A stretch of 33,729 nt of DNA from an uncultured beta proteobacterium (GTDB lineage: Bacteria; Pseudomonadota; Gammaproteobacteria; Burkholderiales; SG8-39). Of the stretch, positions 16,176-24,667 are shown piece by piece. The position numbers were made by a program, and so were the translations under genes. Each line of letters starts with the position of its first letter. Position 1 is the stretch's first letter. The stretch is taken from NCBI GenBank assembly GCA_903928055.1, contig CAIYPG010000017.1, positions 1-33,729 on the forward strand, read 5' to 3'. The notes beneath the pieces are model-generated. The model was not told the DNA's origin, ran no database searches, and worked only from the letters and a program-made list of their open reading frames with translations.

Positions 16176-17261
16176 TCAGCGCCGCATGGCTTTCTGCTTT
16201 GCGGCCATCCTGGCAATCATCGGTGCTGGCCTCGCAGCCTTCTTCATCGCCTTTTTCCGGGGTCCGGCCTTTTTCGGCAAGCCGGGCCTGGCCTCGGGAT
16301 TGAGGATATTGGCCGGGGTTCTTCCGCGCTGGATGAAGTCGCGGATGTTCGCGATGCCCAGATGGAACGAGCGCACCACGCCCTCCCTGCCCCGGCTCGC
16401 CACGTGCGGCGTCAGGCAGACGCATGGCGCCCCCACCAGCGGGTTGTCAGGGCTGATGGGCTCCATGGAGAATACGTCGATGGCTGCGCCGGCAACCTTG
16501 CCCGAATCCAGCGCACGGCGCAGCGCAAGCTCGTCGACGATGCCGCCGCGCGCGGTGCAGACGATGAACACGCCATCCTTCATCAGCGCAAACTCCCTGG
16601 CACCCAGCATGTGATGCGTGTGCTCGTCCAGCGGGACATGCACGCTGATGACATCGGCGCGACTGCACAGCGTGTCAAGGCCCACCCGTTTCGCGCCCAG
16701 CTTCTGCGCCGTGGCCCTGTGGGCATGGGCATTGATGTCACAGTAGATGATGCGCATCCCGAAGCCCTGCGCGCGCAGTGCGAGCTTGTGACCGATATCG
16801 CCAAAACCGAGGATACCCAGGGTCTTGCCCTCCGTTTCCAGCGCAGCAATGCCTTCATGCCGCGCGGCCTCCCAGTCCAGCCCGCCCTTCATCGCGGTCA
16901 CCGTGGGAATGTAATTGCGGATCAGGCTGAGTGTCGACAGCATGGCGAAGTCGGCACTGCGGCCGCTGTTGGTGTCGGCGTTATTGCAGCACAGGATGCC
17001 GCGCGCCGTGGCTGCCGCAATGTCGATGCCGTCGTAGCCCGTGCCGCTGGTCTGGATCATTTTCAGGCCGGGGCATGCCTCCAGCACCTGCGCGGTGACC
17101 GGTGCGGCGGTCACGTAAAAGGCATCGCACTCCGACAACCGCCTCAGCTGTTCGGCGCCATAGGCCGCGTCCTTGCGACACTCGACCACGACGAAGGGCA
17201 CATCGCGCGGCAGCATGTGCACCTCCTCCCGCATCGGACCATGAATGAATGCAAGCTTCAT
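16176..17261 (-). CDS. D-2-hydroxyacid dehydrogenase, NAD-dependent
   Basis: This 361-residue protein starts at the ATG at 17261 after GGAGGGGA. The Rossmann motif LGILGFGDIG lies mid-protein. Family signatures are TSGTGYDGIDIAAA, VISVHVPLDEHT, FIVCTARGGIVDE with the catalytic Arg, an acidic SMEPIS segment at the catalytic Glu position, and LTPHVASRG with the catalytic His. The family reduces 2-keto acids to D-2-hydroxy acids, or oxidises D-2-hydroxy acids such as glycerate or phosphoglycerate. Specificity cannot be read from these motifs. An unusual Lys/Arg/Ala-rich tail of about 38 residues (from EARPGLPKKAG to the end, with KKAMKKA) follows the conserved domain. It is divergent from the metal efflux operon. 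Confidence 0.87.
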   Translation of the reverse strand: MKLAFIHGPMREEVHMLPRDVPFVVVECRKDAAYGAEQLRRLSECDAFYVTAAPVTAQVLEACPGLKMIQTSGTGYDGIDIAAATARGILCCNNADTNSGRSADFAMLSTLSLIRNYIPTVTAMKGGLDWEAARHEGIAALETEGKTLGILGFGDIGHKLALRAQGFGMRIIYCDINAHAHRATAQKLGAKRVGLDTLCSRADVISVHVPLDEHTHHMLGAREFALMKDGVFIVCTARGGIVDELALRRALDSGKVAGAAIDVFSMEPISPDNPLVGAPCVCLTPHVASRGREGVVRSFHLGIANIRDFIQRGRTPANILNPEARPGLPKKAGPRKKAMKKAARPAPMIARMAAKQKAMRR

Positions 17262-17424
17262 TTCCCCTCCTTCGGATTTCAGGCGTACTTTCTCACGACG
17301 CGGAAATTCATGCGTACTCAACACACGCGCATGCATGACACCGATATGTGAAGCGACATGTGCCCACCACTGCCGGGGTTGAAAGCAGACTGCATTCAAC
17401 GTGAAGAACATCTTGCAAGACAGC

Positions 17425-17496
17425 TTCGTGACAGCTTGACGCAGTTCATTTTCATTAAGCAAAAAAATTTTTTGAAGTTACAGTTTCGCGACAGCT
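17425..17496 (+). promoter_or_regulatory. Direct repeat ahead of the metal-efflux operon
   Basis: TTCGTGACAGCT (17425-17436) and TTCGCGACAGCT (17485-17496) match at 11 of 12 positions and lie 60 bp apart on either side of an AT-rich tract. They sit 34-105 bp ahead of the czcC-like start and could be sites for a metal-responsive regulator. No regulator gene is adjacent, and I could not place a convincing sigma70 promoter. Confidence 0.4.
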
Positions 17497-17529
17497 ATCG
17501 ACAAATTGATTGGGATAACATTCCCGATC

Positions 17530-18798
17530 ATGAGCATCAATCGAGTCATCACTGTTTTTCTTGCCGCTGTCCTGACCTGCCCCACGCTCGGCCTGGGCGA
17601 GGAGTTGCCGCTCTCGCTCGAACAGGCCCGGGCCCGGCTGGAAACTGGCAATCGTGAGATCCAGGCGGCGCGCCTGGCGCTCGAACTGGCAAAGTCCCAG
17701 GTCACGATTGCAGGTGCGGTTCCGAATCCCACACTGACTACGCAAGCCACCAGCATCAATCCGTCGCGGGGCCTGGGGCCCGGGAGCCTGCAGAACAAAC
17801 AGATGGACAGCGTGCTGCACATCGACCAGCTTCTGGAACGCGGCGGAAAGCGCGAATTGCGCATCGCCACTGCAGACGCGTTGATTGTGGCGGCACAACG
17901 CGACCTGGCCGAAACACGACGGCAGCAGCAACTCGCGATGGGAAGCGCCTATTACGACCTGAAGCTCGCGCTCGAACGACAGCGCGTCCTCATGGAAACA
18001 GTGAACCTGCAGGAACAGTCATTGAATGCCGCCAGGCGCAGGCTCGCTGCCGGAGATGTCCCCCGGTCGGAAGTCATCCGGCTGGAACTGGAAGCGCTGC
18101 GCGCGGCCAATGACGCGCGCAGCGCCCAGGCCGACGTCAGCCACGCGCGCCAGGCGCTCGAACTGTTCTTTGGCGCTGACGCGAAATCCGGGGAATTCAT
18201 CCCCACGGATGACTGGCCAGGGGACATTCCTCCCGAGGCATCCACGCTGCCCTCGCTCGAACAACTTGAGTTGAGGGCCGATGTGCGCGCCGCCCAGGCG
18301 CGCGTTGCCGCATCCGAGCAGAACCGGGAGCTGGCCCGCCAGCTGCGGACACGCGACGTGACCGTCGGCGCGCAGATCGAGCGGTTCCCGCCGGATTCCG
18401 GGGTGAGCTTCGGCGTGAGCGTCAGCATCCCCTTGTTCACGAACTACCATTACGAAGGTGAAATTTCCCAGGCGGAAGCGGAACTGACCGCTGCAACGGC
18501 CGCGCGGGAGCGACAGTTGTTCATCGCGCTGACCGACGCCAAACGCGCGCAGACCGACCTGCTTGCGGCTGCCGAGCGCCGGCATCGATTGACAGACGAA
18601 CTCCTGCCGCAGGCGAAGCAGGCGCTGCAATCGGCGGAGTTTGCCTACCAGCACGGCGCAACCACCCTGCTTGACCTGCTGGATGCGCGTCGCACGATGC
18701 GCGCCGTCGATCTTGAGGCAACGGCGGCAATGGCCGACTTCGCCAAGGCAAGAGCCGCCTGGCTTTCTGCTCAAACACCCGATATGGAAACCCGGTAA
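17530..18798 (+). CDS. czcC: Outer-membrane factor of an RND metal efflux system (TolC family, CzcC-like)
   Basis: This 422-residue protein starts at the ATG at 17530; an in-frame TTG at 17506 is possible but would put polar residues ahead of the signal. The signal peptide is about residues 1-23. The protein shows the duplicated OEP pattern of TolC homologues: long Ala/Glu/Arg-rich helices (LSLEQARARLE, NREIQAARLALELAKSQ, then QAEAELTAATAARERQLF) and the repeated VPNPTLTTQ / VSIPLFTNY strand-entry motifs. Its role is the trimeric outer-membrane duct for a tripartite pump. It overlaps the next gene by one base (TAATG). The symbol denotes the subfamily, and the metal is not determined. Confidence 0.85.
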   Translation: MSINRVITVFLAAVLTCPTLGLGEELPLSLEQARARLETGNREIQAARLALELAKSQVTIAGAVPNPTLTTQATSINPSRGLGPGSLQNKQMDSVLHIDQLLERGGKRELRIATADALIVAAQRDLAETRRQQQLAMGSAYYDLKLALERQRVLMETVNLQEQSLNAARRRLAAGDVPRSEVIRLELEALRAANDARSAQADVSHARQALELFFGADAKSGEFIPTDDWPGDIPPEASTLPSLEQLELRADVRAAQARVAASEQNRELARQLRTRDVTVGAQIERFPPDSGVSFGVSVSIPLFTNYHYEGEISQAEAELTAATAARERQLFIALTDAKRAQTDLLAAAERRHRLTDELLPQAKQALQSAEFAYQHGATTLLDLLDARRTMRAVDLEATAAMADFAKARAAWLSAQTPDMETR

Positions 18799-19961
18799 TG
18801 CGTGCAAACACCACTCACATGAAACGAATCGGCCTGGGTGTGGCTGTGCTGGCCCTGTTGGGAGCATTGGTCGCATGGCAGCTATTCCCTCCAGCCGAAC
18901 TGCCTGCCGACGGAAAAGCAGTTACCGGCATCGCCCGGGAGCCGGAGGTACTGCGATATCCGGTTGGTGCTCCCGAACTTGCGTCCCTGAAAACAAAAGC
19001 AGTCGAGTTTGTTCCATTGCCGCTTTCCGAGCCCCTCAATGCGCGAATCGTCTATGACGAGAACGTCACGGCCAGGGTGTCATCACCCATCGCCGGCCGT
19101 GTTACGGCGCTGAGGCTGCAGCCTGGCGACACGGTCAGGGCCGGAGAAACCCTGCTGCAACTGGACTCTCCCGATCTCGCGGTGGCCGTGACCGACACCG
19201 ACAAGGCGGCTGCCGATGAACTGCGCAAGAAGGCTGCGCTGGACCGGGCGCAACTGCTGACCGAAGGCGGCGTGCTCGCGCGCAAGGATCTCGAAAATGC
19301 AGAGGCTGATTACCAGCAGGCAAAGGCCGAAACGCAACGCGCCAGGCTGCGCCTCCATAATCTTGCACCGCATGGCGCATCCGGCAGCGGATTCGCCCTG
19401 CCCGCGCCGCTCTCCGGGGTCATTGCCGACCGCCATGTGAATCCCGGAATGGAGGTGCGGCCGGATCTTCCCGATCCGCTGTTTGTCATCACCAACCCTT
19501 CCCATCTCTGGGCAATTGTCGACCTGCCGGAACGTGACCTTGAAAAGGTGGCCGTGGGACGACCGGCGGAAATCGAAGTCGATGCCTATCCCGGCCGCCA
19601 CTTTCCGGCGAAAGTGGAGCGCATCGCCGGGATCGTCGACCCCGCGTCGCGCCGCGTCCAGGTACGCGTGGCCGTCACTGATCCGGAGCTGCGCCTGAAA
19701 CCCGAAATGTATGCACGGGTCACGCTCATTGCCGACGACAACAGCAAAGCGGTCAGGGTCCACAACGCAGCGCTGGTCACGCAGGGACTGTACAGCTACG
19801 TGTTTGTTGAAACCGAGCCGGGCGTATTTCATCGCCGGCAGGTGACCCTCAGCGTGCAGGACCATGATTACAGCTACATTGCCTCCGGTGTCTCGGAAGG
19901 CGAGAAGGTGGTGGTTGGCGGTGCACTGCTGTTGAATGCCGAGTTGCTCGATGCGAAATGA
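18798..19961 (+). CDS. czcB: Periplasmic adaptor of an RND metal efflux system (CzcB-like)
   Basis: This 387-residue protein has an N-terminal membrane anchor or signal at about residues 12-28 (IGLGVAVLALLGALVAW). The order is that of membrane fusion proteins: a barrel-sandwich half (VSSPIAGRVTALRLQPGDTV), a helical hairpin rich in Ala/Glu/Lys (residues about 130-180), the second lipoyl half (LPAPLSGVIADRHVNPGMEV), then beta-barrel and membrane-proximal domains. The His-rich metal-binding N-terminal extension of Cupriavidus CzcB is absent. It links the inner-membrane pump to the outer-membrane factor. A 123-bp gap separates it from the pump gene, so the operon is less tight there. Confidence 0.87.
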   Translation: MRANTTHMKRIGLGVAVLALLGALVAWQLFPPAELPADGKAVTGIAREPEVLRYPVGAPELASLKTKAVEFVPLPLSEPLNARIVYDENVTARVSSPIAGRVTALRLQPGDTVRAGETLLQLDSPDLAVAVTDTDKAAADELRKKAALDRAQLLTEGGVLARKDLENAEADYQQAKAETQRARLRLHNLAPHGASGSGFALPAPLSGVIADRHVNPGMEVRPDLPDPLFVITNPSHLWAIVDLPERDLEKVAVGRPAEIEVDAYPGRHFPAKVERIAGIVDPASRRVQVRVAVTDPELRLKPEMYARVTLIADDNSKAVRVHNAALVTQGLYSYVFVETEPGVFHRRQVTLSVQDHDYSYIASGVSEGEKVVVGGALLLNAELLDAK

Positions 19962-20084
19962 CGTTGTGGGCAGCATGGATGCGCTCAATGGGCCGCGCTT
20001 CGTGCGTGACTTGATCTCGTTGCCGTCAGCCGAGGGGTCCGGCGAGGTCATCATCCCGCAATGCATTCCTGCAGGAAGTCCGCA

Positions 20085-23000
20085 ATGCTAGACCGTCTGG
20101 TTTCGTTTGCAGTCACCCAGCGCGTGTTCGTGCTGGTTCTGACTGCCGCACTCATCGGTTTCGGATGGCTTGCGCTGTCCAATCTTCCAATCGAGGCATT
20201 CCCGGACGTGCAGGACGTGCAGGTCCAGATCGTCACCCAGCTGCCGGGGCTGGCACCGGAGGAAGTGGAACGTTCGGTGACCCTGCCCATCGAGCGCGAG
20301 ATGAGCGGCGTTCCACGCCAGACACAGGTCCGCTCGGTCTCCATCACCGGACTGTCCGTGGTCACTCTGACCTTTCTGGACGGCACCGATGACTATTTTG
20401 CACGGGCACAGGTGCTGGAAAAGCTGCAGAACGTCAATCTGCCGCCGGGAGTGCAGCCCCAGCTCGCACCGCTGTCGACTGCGGTCGGAGAGATATACCG
20501 GTACGTGATCGAGGCCCCGCCCGCCATGCCGCTATCGGAGATACGGGCCGTCCAGGACTGGGTGATACGCCCCTCCCTTCGCATTGTTCCGGGCATTGCA
20601 GATGTGGTCAGTTTCGGCGGGGCCATCAAGGAATACCAGGTTCGCGTCAACCCGTATTCACTCAAACGTTTCGGCATCACCCTGGATCAGGTCTCAACGG
20701 CACTCAGCGCCAACAGCGCCAATGTCGGCGGCGGACTGCTGCCGCGCGGCGATGAGACCCTGGTCATCCGGTCGGTCGGCCTGTTCAAGAGCATCGATGA
20801 CATTGCGCGCACCATGGTCGCCTCGCCTGGCGGAAAGCCGGTCTATGTGTCCGACATTGGCAGCGTGGAAATCGGGGACCGCGTGCGATCCGGCATCGTC
20901 GCCGCCAACGAACGCGACGACATCGTCGAGGGCATCGTCCAGATGACCAAGGGACAGAACGCCGCCAAGGTCGTGGCCCAGCTCCGGCTCAAGGTCGACG
21001 AGGTCAATGCCCGCCTTCCCGATGGCGTCCGCATCCGTCCGATCTACGAGCGCACCGAACTGATCAACCATACGGTCTCGACGGTCGTCGAGAACCTGAT
21101 GGTCGGCGCCGCCCTCGTCATTGCCATTCTTCTCATTTTCCTGCGCAACTGGCGCGCCTCCCTGATCGTCGCGGCAGTCATTCCGCTGGCATTGCTGTTT
21201 GCGTTCATTCTCATGGATGCGCGCGGCGTGTCCGCGAACCTGATATCGCTCGGGGCGGTGGACTTCGGCATCATTGTCGACAGCGCCGTGGTGCTGGTCG
21301 AGGCGCTGATGGTCAGGCTGGCCGTGGCACAGCATGACGGCAACACCCAGCACGCCTCCTACGGGTGGCGACTGCATGAGCTGAAGAATACCGTGGTCAA
21401 TCTGGGCCACCCGATACTCTTCTCCAAGGCCATCATCATCACGGCCTTCCTTCCGATATTCACCTTCCAGCGCGTGGAGGGAAAAATATTCACGCCGGTC
21501 ACCTATACGCTGACCTTTGCGCTGCTCGGCGCCATACTGCTGACCCTGACGTTCGTGCCGACGCTGCTTTCGTTCACCATGCGCCGGGAGGACATGGGGG
21601 AGAAGCACAGCAACTGGATGGAGGCGCTGCAGAATCGCTATCGGAAGCTCCTTGCCTGGGTCAAGGCCCGCAGCAAGGCGGTACTCGCGGCTTCGATCGG
21701 ACTGTTTGTGGCCACGCTCCTGGCCGCCCCCCTCCTCGGCACGGAGTTCCTGCCCAAGCTGGATGAAGGCAATATCTGGCTCACCATCACCCTGCCGCCG
21801 CCGACCAGCCTGGAAAAAACCAAGGACATCGAGCGCATGGTGAGATCCATCCTGCGCAGCTATCCGGAGGTCAAGACCGTGGTGACCCAGGTCGGCAGGC
21901 CCGATGACGGCACCGACCCCAAGGGCCCGAACAATCTTGAAGTGCTGGCCGACCTGCAACCGCGGGCACAGTGGCATTTCTCCAGCAAGGACGCGCTCGT
22001 GTCGGACATGGCGGCAAAGATCCATGCCATACCCGGGGTGCCCACCAATTTCTCGCAGGTCATCCAGGACAACGTCGAGGAAGCCCTGTCCGGGGCAAAG
22101 GGCGAGATTGTCGTGAAGGTATTCGGCCAGGACCTCGAGATTCTTCAGTCGAAGGCCGACCAGATCGTGTCAATCCTGTCAAAGATCAAGGGCGCGACCG
22201 ACGTCGGCGCATTCAAGATCGGCGGGCAGAGCGAGGTCACCATCACGATCGACCGGCAGCGTCTCGCAAGGCTTGGCGTCAATATCAATGACGTCAACAA
22301 CGTGATCCAGATGGGCATGGCGGGCAGTGCAGTCAATGCATTTTACGAAGGCGACCGCCGGTTCGATGTCACGGTGCGCGTGCAAGGCGAGTATCGGGAT
22401 GCCGTCGACGACATTTCCAATCTCCAGGTGCCGCTACCCTCCGGCGCCGGCACCGGTACGCCGGCCACCGTGGCGCTGGGGGATCTGGCGCGCATCGAGA
22501 TCCGGCAGGGCGCCACGCGAATTGCCCGCGAGTCAGGCGAGCGGAACGTCGCAATCAAGGTCAATCTGATCGGCCGCGATCAGGGCAGCTTCGTCGCCGA
22601 AGCACAGGAAGCCGTCAAAACAGTGGTCGGACTGCCCGCGGGATACCGGATCACCTGGGGCGGGCAATTCGAAAATCAGCAGCGCGCAATGGCACGCCTG
22701 AAGATCGTTGTTCCGCTGTCGATGCTGGTCATTTTCTCGCTGCTGTTCTGGGCATTCCGTTCCATCCGACGTGCGTTGCTGGTGCTGGCCATGGTGCCGT
22801 TCACGCTGATCGGCGGCATCGCCGCCCTGGCGCTTGCCGGACTGCATCTGTCCGTCTCGGCGGCGGTCGGATTCATTGCAGTGGCGGGAATCTCCGTGCA
22901 GAACGGCGTGATCATGGTGGAGCAGATCATGGAGAACTACAAACGGGGACTTGAGTCTGGAGAGGCGATCGCCGAAGGTGCGGTATCGCGCCTGCGCCCG

Positions 23001-23186
23001 ATCATGATGACCGCGCTGATGGCCGGACTCGGATTGCTGCCCGCAGCGCTGTCCCACGGCATCGGCTCGGAGACACAGCGTCCATTCGCCCTGGTCATCG
23101 TTGGCGGCATCGTATCGGCAACCGTGTTCACACTGCTGCTGCTCCCGGCCCTGTACCGCATGTTCGAGTCCCGCACCGCCGATTGA
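20085..23186 (+). CDS. czcA: Heavy-metal efflux RND pump, CzcA/CusA family
   Basis: This protein has about 1033 residues, the normal length for HME-RND pumps. The start at 20085 has GGAAG 7 bp upstream; an ATG at 20061 is the alternative. It begins MLDRLVSFAVTQRVFVLVL (first transmembrane helix), followed by the large periplasmic loop with FPDVQDVQVQIVTQLPG. TM4 contains VDFGIIVDSAVVLVE with Asp393, Asp399 and Glu406 at the spacing of the proton-relay triad of CzcA. After the Glu the usual Asn is replaced (VEALM). The pump uses the proton gradient to expel divalent or monovalent metals. CzcA-type (Co/Zn/Cd) seems likelier than CusA-type from the DFGxxVD motif, but this is inference. Confidence 0.9.
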   Translation: MLDRLVSFAVTQRVFVLVLTAALIGFGWLALSNLPIEAFPDVQDVQVQIVTQLPGLAPEEVERSVTLPIEREMSGVPRQTQVRSVSITGLSVVTLTFLDGTDDYFARAQVLEKLQNVNLPPGVQPQLAPLSTAVGEIYRYVIEAPPAMPLSEIRAVQDWVIRPSLRIVPGIADVVSFGGAIKEYQVRVNPYSLKRFGITLDQVSTALSANSANVGGGLLPRGDETLVIRSVGLFKSIDDIARTMVASPGGKPVYVSDIGSVEIGDRVRSGIVAANERDDIVEGIVQMTKGQNAAKVVAQLRLKVDEVNARLPDGVRIRPIYERTELINHTVSTVVENLMVGAALVIAILLIFLRNWRASLIVAAVIPLALLFAFILMDARGVSANLISLGAVDFGIIVDSAVVLVEALMVRLAVAQHDGNTQHASYGWRLHELKNTVVNLGHPILFSKAIIITAFLPIFTFQRVEGKIFTPVTYTLTFALLGAILLTLTFVPTLLSFTMRREDMGEKHSNWMEALQNRYRKLLAWVKARSKAVLAASIGLFVATLLAAPLLGTEFLPKLDEGNIWLTITLPPPTSLEKTKDIERMVRSILRSYPEVKTVVTQVGRPDDGTDPKGPNNLEVLADLQPRAQWHFSSKDALVSDMAAKIHAIPGVPTNFSQVIQDNVEEALSGAKGEIVVKVFGQDLEILQSKADQIVSILSKIKGATDVGAFKIGGQSEVTITIDRQRLARLGVNINDVNNVIQMGMAGSAVNAFYEGDRRFDVTVRVQGEYRDAVDDISNLQVPLPSGAGTGTPATVALGDLARIEIRQGATRIARESGERNVAIKVNLIGRDQGSFVAEAQEAVKTVVGLPAGYRITWGGQFENQQRAMARLKIVVPLSMLVIFSLLFWAFRSIRRALLVLAMVPFTLIGGIAALALAGLHLSVSAAVGFIAVAGISVQNGVIMVEQIMENYKRGLESGEAIAEGAVSRLRPIMMTALMAGLGLLPAALSHGIGSETQRPFALVIVGGIVSATVFTLLLLPALYRMFESRTAD

Positions 23187-23196
23187 CGCACGGTGC

Positions 23197-23240
23197 TGCC
23201 GCAGCATGCGGCATTGTGAAATGTGCAATGTGCAATGTGC
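23197..23240. terminator. Possible hairpin and short tandem repeat between convergent genes
   Basis: TGCCGCA (23197-23203) and TGCGGCA (23207-23213) form a 7-bp stem with a 3-base loop just after the pump gene stop. No T-run follows, so it is a weak intrinsic terminator candidate. It is followed by three head-to-tail copies of AATGTGC (23220-23240) of unknown meaning. The olsB-like gene ends at 23274 from the other side. Confidence 0.35.
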
Positions 23241-23273
23241 ATTGCGCCACCGACCACCATTTCACTGCAATCT

Positions 23274-24101
23274 TCAGGTGATCACATTTCTCACGAGATG
23301 ACGCCTGTAATGTGGCTTCATTTCTGATAATGAAAATAATATCGGAAGGTCTGCCGTGTTGAAATCCGGATCCCATGCGGGTTCTCCGCACACCCGGGCG
23401 CCGATGTTGAGATAGCCTTTGATGAGGGGCGGCAATGCGCCCTCCGCCCCGCAGGCAGGCTGTTCTTCCAGGCTTTCCACCGGCAGACGGCAGCGCGGAA
23501 ACACGTGATACTCCTGCGGTGCAAGGTGGCGGGAACGGACGCGACGCCAGACTGCCGCGGCCGCGTGCCCGCCGTCGGCCATGCCCATGCTGGCGCAGCC
23601 GAACAGGTAATGGTGCCCACGCTGCACCATGTAGCGTATGAGCCCGCTCCACAACATGAGGATCGCGCCGCCGGAACGATAGTCCGGATGGACGCACGAG
23701 CGCCCCACTTCGACCATCTGGCTGCGCAGATGCTCAAGGCGCGCAAGGTCGAACTCCTGCTCGGAGTAATAGCCGCCGGCGGCGCGTGCTGCATCGGGCG
23801 CGAGGATGCGGTAGGTGCCGACCACCTCACCGGACCGGAGATCACGCGCGATCAGGTGCTCGCAGAACGGATCGAAGGCATCGCGATCAATGCGTCGCGC
23901 CGCGCTCAGGTTTGTTTCAGGGAGCCTGGCACCCATTTCTTCGGCGAAGACCGCGTAGCGCAGCCGTTGCGCCTCCTCCACTTCGCCGGCATTGCCGGCC
24001 AGGGCTACGCCAAGCCGGGATGCAGCATCCGGCCGGGAAGTCCTGCCCGGTGACTCCGCATTGTCATGCGGTGCTGTCACCCTCTGAAATTGCGCTGACA
24101 T
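23274..24101 (-). CDS. olsB: OlsB-like ornithine-lipid N-acyltransferase (GNAT fold)
   Basis: This 275-residue protein has its ATG at 24101 preceded by CGGAG about 8 bp away. The sequence matches the OlsB/hemolysin-like N-acyltransferase family: EEAQRLRYAVFAEEMGARL, RDAFDPFCEHLIARD, VGTYRILAP, VEVGRSCVHPDYR, the MGMADGG segment, and near the C-terminus DPDFNTADLPILFSL. OlsB transfers a 3-hydroxyacyl group from acyl carrier protein to the alpha-amino group of ornithine. That is the first step of phosphorus-free ornithine lipids. The partner olsA (lyso-ornithine O-acyltransferase) is not in the window. The gene is divergent from dgkA and shares with it a region carrying four 11-bp-spaced Pho-box-like repeats oriented toward olsB. 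Confidence is lower for the exact substrate than for the family. Confidence 0.75.
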   Translation of the reverse strand: MSAQFQRVTAPHDNAESPGRTSRPDAASRLGVALAGNAGEVEEAQRLRYAVFAEEMGARLPETNLSAARRIDRDAFDPFCEHLIARDLRSGEVVGTYRILAPDAARAAGGYYSEQEFDLARLEHLRSQMVEVGRSCVHPDYRSGGAILMLWSGLIRYMVQRGHHYLFGCASMGMADGGHAAAAVWRRVRSRHLAPQEYHVFPRCRLPVESLEEQPACGAEGALPPLIKGYLNIGARVCGEPAWDPDFNTADLPILFSLSEMKPHYRRHLVRNVIT

Positions 24102-24147
24102 GTGTATTCTCCGTCGCGTTGGACGTTACGCACGATAGAATCCGCCA

Positions 24148-24187
24148 GTGACAGCGGCATGACATTCCAGTGAAACGTATTTGACAG
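24148..24187 (-). promoter_or_regulatory. Array of four Pho-box-like heptamers ahead of olsB
   Basis: Read on the minus strand toward olsB, the heptamers are CTGTCAA (24187-24181), GTTTCAC (24176-24170), ATGTCAT (24165-24159) and CTGTCAC (24154-24148). They start exactly 11 bp apart and are separated by 4 bp. The PhoB box of enterobacteria is a direct repeat of CTGTCAT/CTGTCAC with the same 7+4 layout. A possible -10 (TATCGT) lies about 10 bp beyond the last heptamer toward olsB. The region also precedes dgkA on the other strand. Confidence 0.65.
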
Positions 24188-24247
24188 GCTTGTCTGACAG
24201 GCAATGCCGCGGCACCAGTACCGCAGAAGGCTCCGCAGGAGAGGGAC

Positions 24248-24640
24248 ATGACGGAAGAAAAACAGGAAAGCCCGTACAAGGGCAAGACAGGACTGCGGCG
24301 GCTGCTGAATGCCTTTGGCTATTCGCTCAGCGGATTCTCCTCGGCCTTCCGGCACGAGGACGCGTTTCGCCAGGAGGTCATGTTCGCAATCGTGCTGATC
24401 CCGCTGGCGCTGTGGCTGCCCGTTCCTGGTACGGGGGGGCTGGGACGCGCACTGATGATTGCCAGCGTGCTGCTGGTGCTGATCGTCGAACTGCTCAATT
24501 CCGCCATCGAGGCCACCGTCGATCGCATTTCCCTCGAGAACCATCGACTCGCGAAACGCGCCAAGGACATCGGCAGCGCAGCAGTGTTCGTCAGCCTGGT
24601 GAACGTCGTAGTGGTCTGGGCGCTGGTTCTTGCCGGCTGA
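24248..24640 (+). CDS. dgkA: Diacylglycerol kinase (small, DgkA type)
   Basis: This 130-residue integral membrane protein is close to the usual 120-130 residues. The ATG at 24248 follows GGAGAGGGAC. Signature motifs are EDAFRQEV, the transmembrane segment around MFAIVLIPLALWLPV, VELLNSAIEATVDRIS with the catalytic Glu, and HRLAKRAKDIGSAAVF, followed by a third hydrophobic helix. DgkA phosphorylates diacylglycerol to phosphatidic acid at the inner membrane. In this lipid island it would recycle diacylglycerol left by lipid turnover back into phospholipid synthesis. It would also compete with the diacylglycerol-consuming BtaA and glycosyltransferase, so opposite regulation from the shared intergenic region would make sense. 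Confidence 0.93.
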   Translation: MTEEKQESPYKGKTGLRRLLNAFGYSLSGFSSAFRHEDAFRQEVMFAIVLIPLALWLPVPGTGGLGRALMIASVLLVLIVELLNSAIEATVDRISLENHRLAKRAKDIGSAAVFVSLVNVVVVWALVLAG

Positions 24641-24643
24641 CCC

Positions 24644-24667
24644 GCCTGATCCAAAACGGGATCAGGC
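24644..24667. terminator. Bidirectional terminator between dgkA and the aquaporin gene
   Basis: A perfect 9-bp stem, GCCTGATCC (24644-24652) and GGATCAGGC (24659-24667), has a 6-base loop. It lies between the convergent stops at 24640 and 24662 and overlaps the last codons of the aquaporin gene. A flanking T-run is lacking, but position and symmetry support a terminator serving both strands. Confidence 0.6.

Noticed and set aside
15151..16614. Plus-strand open frame of about 487 codons spanning a Bug gene and the dehydrogenase
   Set aside because: It runs antisense to two well-supported genes and has no start signal or family resemblance.
20694..22025. Minus-strand open frame of about 443 codons inside the RND pump gene
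   Set aside because: It is fully antisense to a conserved pump. The composition is that of a shadow frame.
23220..23240. Three copies of AATGTGC as a regulatory or mobile element
   Set aside because: It is a 21-bp microsatellite between two convergent genes with no other support for a function.
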